Assembly (NCBI GenBank): GCA_964036665.1
Contig: OZ038526.1
Coordinates: 2,046,001 to 2,110,000, forward strand
DNA: 64,000 nt
Reading direction: 5' to 3'
DNA from: Gordius sp. MW1
Taxonomy: Eukaryota > Nematomorpha > Gordioida > Gordea > Gordiidae
In this document: piece by piece, positions 13,201 to 22,200 of the stretch
How positions within the stretch are numbered: position 1 is the stretch's first letter
Layout of the letters: each line of letters opens with the position of its first letter
The notes under the pieces: model-generated
Databases searched by the model: none
Told to the model about the DNA's origin: nothing
Seen by the model: the letters and a program-made list of their open reading frames with translations, nothing else
Translations under genes and position numbers: made by a program

Positions 13201-16200
13201 ATGGTTAAGTAACAAAAATGCAAAATTTGTAACGGCTCCCAATGTCATACGTGTCGGCAGGAGATCCTGGAATTTCGGTGCCGCTACTCGGTACTAGTAA
13301 AGCGTTTCGCTCCTCCGTTAACGTTAGCCACTGATCGACCAGAGATTGTTCCCGCAAAAGATCTTTCTTGCTCTTCTCTAGCATAGCCAAAACACGTCAT
13401 TTTATGAAAACGCGGAGGACACGATAAGAACGGATTTTCGCATTACAATCATAGACTAATAAAACCCTAGACTGCCGAACAGCTGATAATTTTTCAGCAA
13501 GTATAGAAACCGCCATTTTGTGGGAAATCTTAACCAAACGGTAGAAGTCAACATAATTTATTGTTTTATTTTCCTTATTTTATTAAATTTATAAATTAAG
13601 CTAATAGTCTTCTTTATTTTCTTAAATATCATATGGTGGAAAGGCATAAATATATCTGTTGTTGAGTTTTTCCAACAAGATGGCAGTTATAATGGTGTAT
13701 GAATGATTTTAATAGTAAAAATCAGATGTTCGGCAGTCATGGTTTTATTAGTCTATGATTACAATAGAGAAAGTAACATGCGCGCACGCACACACACACA
13801 CACGCTTAGATTTTCAAAATAAGCTTAATTAGGCCAATGAACCTATTAGTGATGAGGTAAAATTGGTTAATATATCACAGTGTTCAAGATTAATATAAAC
13901 ACATTACATCGCATCCTAATTTACTTTAGCGTAACAGCAGTACAAACGTGGATAACTTCAAACAAAAACCACGATTGACATCAAGCCTAAACACTCACAC
14001 ACGCGTAAATAGGATATACTAGATTTGTTTGAAAAACTTTGCAAGTGGGAGTCCAGGTATTGCCGTCGAGCTTCTACCGCCGTAGACCATTTGGCCCGAA
14101 GAACTTCTAAACCTTCCTCCTGGTAGGAGTCCAAAATGTCGATGTCCCCAACCGCGTCGCAGGGTTGATCACAGCTGGTGCGCGAAGGCGCGTAAGCGGA
14201 CACTTCGTTGAAAGAGGAGGACACCAATATGGAACCGATGTGCATGGCTTTGACACCCTCGCACATCAGGGGAAGGTTACCACCACCTAAAATGTGATAT
14301 GATATATTTATACACAGTCGCCTCGAAGAAACGGGAAAAAATGAATAACACTGTTTATTACATGGGCGTCGCAGGGGGGGGCAAGGGGGGGCGGCTATTT
14401 AAAAAGAAAAACTTTAATCCAAAAACCCTAAAAAATTTAAAAAAAAATTATGTTTTGCCCCCCCCCCCCAATTAGCCAGAGGGGGGCAGCCGGACCCCCT
14501 GCCCCCCCCCCCCCTAATTAGCCAGGGGGGGCAGGGGGTCAGGCTGCCCCCACTGCCTAATTAGGGGAGTTGCTTTTTTTTTGCTCTCAGGCATTTTTTT
14601 TTAATCTGCCCCCCCCCTAATTTAAAACCTGGGTTCGCCCATGGTTTATTATACACAAAAGCAAGTTTATTTCTCTAAAAAACGATCATACCTCTAATAG
14701 TATCGTTAAGAGATTTATTAATAAATCTATTAAACGGTATAAAAAAATTAAATTCACGACTAAAAAACTATAAAAACGCGCTAAAACTAAAAATTTTTTA
14801 AATTAAATTAACAAGAATGGAAAGACTTAACTGCAGGGTAAACACTAAAAAGATCGAAATATCGTGGTGACAAATATATCATACCGGCCACTTTGAGTTC
14901 CACGCTAATCCGTCTTTGACGACCCTGTTTGAGTTGGTAAACACCGCCGGTACCGTTAACCAAATTAATGTGATCTTTGAACGATACCGGGTAGTGGCTA
15001 AGTCGGGGCCCTACTAAACAAGGATTTCGAGGCGCAACTTCGACATTCACGTATTCCCCACTCTCGTTTAGCTCCGCTATGGTCACCCAAAACTCGAGTC
15101 GTTTCTTAACCTCGTGCCACCTATTAATAAGTATATCAAAATCTGACATAATTCCAATGATTAGTGTTGTGCTATAAATTAAAAAGTTAATCTATAATGT
15201 TGAATGATTAAAAATTCAGAGCCAAATTAAGACAAAATTCTTTAGTTGACAAAGGGTAGGCGTCTTCGGTATCCCCTTTGAAAATCCGTTTAACTATTTT
15301 CAACTATATATCACTATCTCTGAATATTATATCTAATCGTACGACGGTCCATTCTGTTGGCAGAATTTATGATTTAAAACTTTAACGGTTCAAACCTTTT
15401 AACTAAGGAAGAGGGTTGCTGAAAAGCGGCGCACGGATGCTTCTTAATCGGTTGTTCTAAGGCTGCATTAACTGGGGCGATTGGGGTGCTGCAGGAGCCC
15501 GGACGACCCATCGTAAACCCTAAAGATGGGATGGGCTCGGTATTTTTACGCAATTTACGACGGCACCACACTTCGATTGAAAGGACGGAATCGTTCAGAC
15601 CATCCATCCCATTCTCGGGCAAGTCCAAGGCTATAACCTGAAGCCCCAAAAATTGCAGGGATTAGAAAGGCCTAAATCCTCAAAATAACATATTTGATAT
15701 TCCTAGAATCAACACTTCAAGCGAATGGTGGAAAGGATAAAGAAATTCAAGCAAAAATAAATTTCCGATGGTCTAAATGGGGCGGTTAGAGGCGTTTTGT
15801 GTGACGAATATATCCAACACAAGACTCAGTCCATCATACAACAGTCCTTTATAGCTCGGAATTATGGGTTATAGGCAAGAGGGAAGAGCAACGCCTAGCG
15901 TCCATGGAAATAAGAATGCTAAAATAAATGTTAGAAGCGAAAAGGAACATAAACGTAATGAAGAAATAAGGAGAAAACTGTCTACAACATCTATGAAGAC
16001 AAAGCTCGTAACATACAGACTAAGATAGTATTGCCATGTAGAGAGAAGGGACGTTAGCTACGTTGGTAAGAACATTGAGAAAATAAATTTCGCAGGGAAA
16101 ACGAAAACGTAGAAGATCCAAGCTTACGTGGAATCATAAAATTAGGCACGACATGAAAATGGACAAGATAAATAAAGATCCATCTAAATATAGAGACAAA

Positions 16201-19200
16201 TGGGAATTAATGTTAAAAGGACTGACCACAAGTCGAGGTGATAAACAGTGGTAGAAAGAAAGGGGAAAAAATGTTGCGCTCACGTTCTCGTGCTTAAATT
16301 TAACGATTCTAGCGGGGAGATTGTTCGAGGTCGCGCCCACTTTCCCATGTTCGACCGGGGGCCCATCTTGAGATGCTTGGGTGGGTGGCGTTTTACGCTT
16401 TTTCCGAAACTTCTTTTCGACCACGAGGTAGGGAGCCGGGGCTTGTACCGATTCCTTCAAAGATCGCGCCGCTCTTCCTGGCTCGCCTCGTTGCCAACAC
16501 TGGGGCGCTTCGTACTGCAAGTAAACCGAATCCTGGCGCGTTATCTGCAATTCCAGAGCTTCCTTAATTCCCACCTAAAATAGAACATATCCATCAATAG
16601 ATAACATAATCTTGTCTTTCTTTAGCATTTTTAATCACAAACCTAGCTAATATCTATTCTTGGCAGTTCTCCCTACTATAGTTTTAATTCTTGACAATTC
16701 CATACGATACTCCACAATTTTCAAAACCCCAAAATATGAAGTTTATTTGATATTATTGATGAATGTAATGTCACACTTATTCGACTTTATCGAGGAATTT
16801 CATACTTTGGCGTTGATGGTGGCGCTGGGCGCACAATAAACGCCGCCAGAATCGGTTGAGACCAAGGATTCGGACATCAGGAGGGGACCTGTCGCGTTCG
16901 CCGAGTTGAGGAGCGACGAAGACGATGATGAATTGACGAGAGAGCACCGATTCGAGGTCGAAAATGGGACGCGACGACTCGTGAATGAGTAATTCATATC
17001 TTTGTCAGCCTCGAAGGCGTTAGGGCCATACTCCGATCTGCAAATAGCAACGGTCAACTTTCCCGCTATCTAAAGCATAACAAGAACAACAAAGCTATAA
17101 ATCTAAGCTTATTTTTAGAAACGAAGAACGTGAGATTCAAAGTGTGTGTTGTCGGTAATAATACCTAATTCACATATGACGTAGAGATGAAAAACGGGTA
17201 TTTGACTATTTTTTTTAGAAATAATATAGGAAAAACGGATGGAGCTAAAAAGCTTGTAGCAAACATAATATTAAGTCACCAAATTATAATTTTAAAACGC
17301 AACCTAATTCCAAATTCGTTATACATACAATAAAAAATCAACTTCCAGGCTTATATTATAAGTATAATTGACCTGTCCTTGTTGATTTATGATGGGAACT
17401 TTGTAATCGAATCTGATATCGTGCTTCAAGCACTCCAAGTACACGTTCCCCACCCCCAGCAATACGTTGGTGTAGTTGACGTCATAAAATAATTCACCCC
17501 GATTCGTAACCTCCTAACAAGCGATCGGAAGAGGCAAAATGAAATACATATTTTGCGCTAAGAATTCCCTAACAAAATAAAGAGCGTGGGCGTAGCCAGG
17601 GGGGGGGGGGCAGGGAGGGGAGGCTGTCGCCCTCTAAATCCAAAAAAATCTTAAAATTTATTAAAATAATGGCTATAATTAAATAATCATTTTGCCCCTC
17701 CCTAAAACATTATTTCCCCCCCCCCTCCTCTGATTACAATGCTAGCTACGCCCATGATAACGAGTCTTCTTAATTAAAAAGAATAGGTTTTGACTACTTG
17801 GAGAGGATCATTTTTAGAATCGTGATAAAGTTCGCGCATCTCGTAAATCTTGTTTTCGAATTTCCCCATGCTCCACACATAGTGCGGGTAATTTCTACGC
17901 CTCACAACTATGGCCGATTCGCAGAACACGCTTTCACCCTCCTGCAAAAGAGACATTAAAATTAAATAGAGCGATATTTTATAATGGGCCACTGTAACAT
18001 TATGATTGTCACAACTTTAGCTAATAAACACCGATAAATCAAATCAATAAATTGTAGGTGATTTTTAATTACCTTCGATCGATTCATGACTTTCAATTTA
18101 TCTTCCGGGATTTGCAGGATGGCACTGTAAGACACATCGACCCCGAGTTCGGTAGCGATCGAGTTGGCTTCGCGCACCAACAAATTCGCGTGAACGATTT
18201 GTTCCTTCAACTTGTCCAAACTTTTCCTAAACTCCCTCGACCGCCTAGTACGAGTAAAAATGGATTTTACTTTCTTTTTAATAGTTAATCTTACGAAAAA
18301 TTAATTTCACATGCTACAATGACATTAGAGCTTGAAGCTAAGTATATTGACAATACTTTTGGTGGAGGTGGGCGGCATCATGTTTAGCGGACTTTACGGT
18401 GGAAGTGGTTGAGTTAGTTTTGGGCGATTTGACGCTATGAAATGAAATGGATGAAGAGGGGGTGAGATAATGGGTATCGCTCCGCCCTGTTCGTTCCAGC
18501 GACCAGGACCTGATGGAAGAGTCATCCCAAGAATCGGGTCGCTTCACCCTCTTGCCAGCCTTGTCACTCGTCGCGGGGGTTCGATTGGTGGTGACATTGT
18601 CGCGCTGCGACAACGACGTTGACTCTCCGAGCGGGGTAAAGGGGTATAGTTGGTTCATGGCCAGGGGGTGAATAAACCACGGCTGATTCATGGCCAATTC
18701 TTGCGTGGCGGACGTGTAGGGGTCGATAAATGAAAGCGAAAGACCATCTCCCCCGCCCTCCGGGTCGGGCGGGGGTAATCCATTGGCAATGATGGAGGTT
18801 GTTAAATCATTATCACCACCGTGTCCAGGAAGGCCTACATTTAATAGAGAATATCGATAACGTTACATTCCTATTTATAAGATGCATGAGCACTAATTAC
18901 CGTTACTCTTGGAGGAGACGGGACAATTGAGGCGGAAAAAGTGGTAGTAACCCCATAAAATTCGATCGCCGTGGTGCAAGGCAGTTTTGGAATAGATAGC
19001 CACGCCGTTCACACAAGTGCTAAAAGATACATAAATAATAGTGTTGTAAAAAAGGCTGGGTTTGTTTAGTCGACTAAACATAAGCAAACCAAAGGTTTTT
19101 TGTATTAATCGACTCCATTTTTACAACACTAATACATATGTAAGCATACATAGATATTTCAAAAATATAGAGTTTAAACGGGGGTATTAAGTGACATATT

Positions 19201-22200
19201 TCAGATAAAGTGTTTACGGCGCCCCCAGTATTGGGGTAATATAGACCCCAGGGGTGGTGAATTCGTCTCCCGCGCCCGTACCAACACCTTCCTTGGAAAC
19301 GATATCGATGTAGCAATGCTGGGACATGATACCTAACCCCTGCAATTTGATGTGTTGTTCGATTTCGGCATCCAGCCGACCTATCAATACTCGCGGCTAT
19401 CGAAGCCCAAAAACACATTTACATAAAATCACTCATTTGAATTGAAATTCTTTAAAAATATAACTAAAATTTAGGTAGGTGGTAGTGGTAGTGAAAGGAG
19501 AGAAGCGGAGACTGACTTGTTTTAAGTAGTACACCAACATTTCGGTGAAAGAAGGGTCCGAATTCAGGTTTACGAGGTAGTATTGATCGTTTTGCATTTT
19601 GATACCCGAATCATCGACCGATATCCCAATATTTTCCAACGCCTTTTGCCGTTCCTAATCAAAATCCAAATTGGAAGAAGTAAAAAAAATGCAATTAATA
19701 AAAATGATTTAAAGCCTTCGATTGTAGCATATTGTGAGGCTCACTTGTTGTATCTTCTCCGATATGGCTAACTTAGCTTCCCACGGCATCTCCAGCTCCT
19801 GCATCAAATCTTCCGATTGCTTCAGCCTCTCCTTCAAGGACGACGTCTCCTTACAAACACATATATCAAAATATACTTTGAAAAGGCTATCTAACCACGC
19901 CTTTAAAATAGAAACGTTTAAGAGACCCGCCTTATAAATTTAAAAGTTGCTTAAAGTCGCGAGTAGAGCCATGCACCGCCGGGCCGAGGCCATAAGCTAA
20001 ATTATTTTGTAAAACATTTTACTAATTTCTTAGTTTAGGCTCTTTAGAGGAGACAAAATATTTTATGTTAAATGTAAGGTGCGGGTGGTATTCCGAATAA
20101 ATTTTTTTTCATAAAATTAAATTTTAAAAAAGTCGGGCCCGGCTCGAGTCGAGCCTAAGTAAAAAAAAGACTTCGGGTCGGGCTCGGGCGGAAAAAATTC
20201 CATTGGCAGGGCTCTAGTCGCGAGTGTATATTAATGGTGTACCATTTGTCGTCCGAGTTGGGCTTTCAATGCTTCGACTTCTTCCTTCAGTTCTCGAATG
20301 ACCTTGGCCCGGGGGTCTTCGTTTACAACGGCGTGATTGAGGATACGCTTGGCCCGATCCGCGTACCTCAGCGTCGACAAAGTTTCTTCGTAATTATCCG
20401 ACGAAGGGCTCAATGTGGCTACCATGGTTGTCAGGCTATTGCCACCGAGATTGTCCTAATGCGTTTTTTCAAAAAGATGTTTTTGAGGGTTTATTCATTA
20501 TAATAAGATTCAACCATGGGCGTAGCTAAGGGGTGACAGAGAGGGGCAACCACCACCCCCCCCCCCCCCCCCCCTAATTCAAATTCTTCAAAATTCAATA
20601 TAATTATGGCTAAAATTACCAAAAAACACTCATTTTGCCCCTCCCTGAGCCCCGCTCTAAATTCAATCCTGGGTACGCCCACGGGGACAGCTAGTGTTGA
20701 AAAAACGGCTGGTTTTTGTTTGGTCCCACACTAAAGGTTTAACCAAAAATCCTTTGGTCTTTTTAAGCGAATAAACTTAAACAGACCAAAAAATCCTTTC
20801 GCCTTGGTCTACTTACGTTTAGACGTCTAAACGAAAGGTCGACCAAACAAAACCCAGCCGTTTTTACAACAGAGGATATTAAATACGAGAAGGATGGTTT
20901 TGAGCCTTAAGTTCGTACTTTGAGGAGCCAGGTTAGGGCGGAATCGCGGTAGGGAATAAATTTTGACTTCACTTTCCCCGTCGATTGATCGGCTAGGGTC
21001 GATATCACCAAACCCAGCGTAGTAAGTGACCTGATAACGCATTAAATTTATTTAAATGTTATCAACAATGAAGATCATAAATTTACAATTCAATTATTGG
21101 CCCTAACGTAAGTGTGCGTTTAACGGGGTCCCAAATTCTTCTACTAGAACAATTGGTTATTTTTTCCTCATTAGAGTAATCCTGTCTTACTCGGACATTT
21201 GGCATTTGTCCTTGCTAGTTTTAATTTTGTTGCTGATCAATTAATTTTCGTTTTTAAGTCATACAAATAAGTAACTTTTCAACAACGGTATTTTAAAAAA
21301 TAAGTGACTTGTAAAGTCTTGTTATTATTAGAGGTAAATAACTGGTGGCTACTTGTTTATGTTGCTTCCTTCCTTCAGGCGTTCCCCGGCAGCTCCGCTC
21401 TTACTGACGCGCTCACTGCCGGCCAAATCGACCAAACTAATTTTACTCACCTTTTCTCCCGTTATCTATACAATATTGGGATATAGAAATCAAGCTTTAA
21501 TTCGCACTAAAAAACTAGAATATACTTCAATGTGGTATATAAATGAAAGCCTCAGCAACCTTATTTAATAAAGTGTTTTATACATAAATGATTGACGCTA
21601 GATGCGTTAATACAGAAAAAAAGAATAAATATTTACATGGGCGTAGCCAGCATTGAGATCAGAGGGGGGGGGAAAGGGTAATAATGATTTAGGGAGGGGC
21701 AAAATGATCATTTTTTAAAATTTTATCCAGAATTTTAATAAATTGCAACAATTTTATGGATTTAGAGGGGGGAGCAGCGGTCGCTCCCTGCCCCTCCCCT
21801 GGCTACGCCCATGAATATTTGTATAATATAGACGACAGCCAGCCAACTAACTTGACCCTCAGAGTCGAGCGAGGATTGAGTCATGCGAATGCTAAAGACG
21901 GCGTGTGATCGACTACTCTCGGTGTTCATGTTAGTGGCGGCGACGGTTCGCGACTTGTTACCTTCGCTGATCAGCAAACTGATGTCCTGACAGAATAGGA
22001 CATAACAAAAAAGTTACGAGCGACGAAATCGAAAAGGGAAAAGGAGATGCGTTAATCATTCCCAAACTTACGGCGAAAGATGTCACTGCTAGTATGGTTA
22101 GGTTTTCGACGTACGGCCCGAGCAAATTGTGTTCGCGCACTTTCAAACTCTTCTTAGCACCCCTAAACATTACACAACGAGATGTGAAATGGGTAAGCAC

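Noticed and set aside
16248-16583. Plus-strand frames across the kinesin exon at 16284-16574
   Set aside because: They are antisense to an exon with consistent splice phases and KIF13 similarity.
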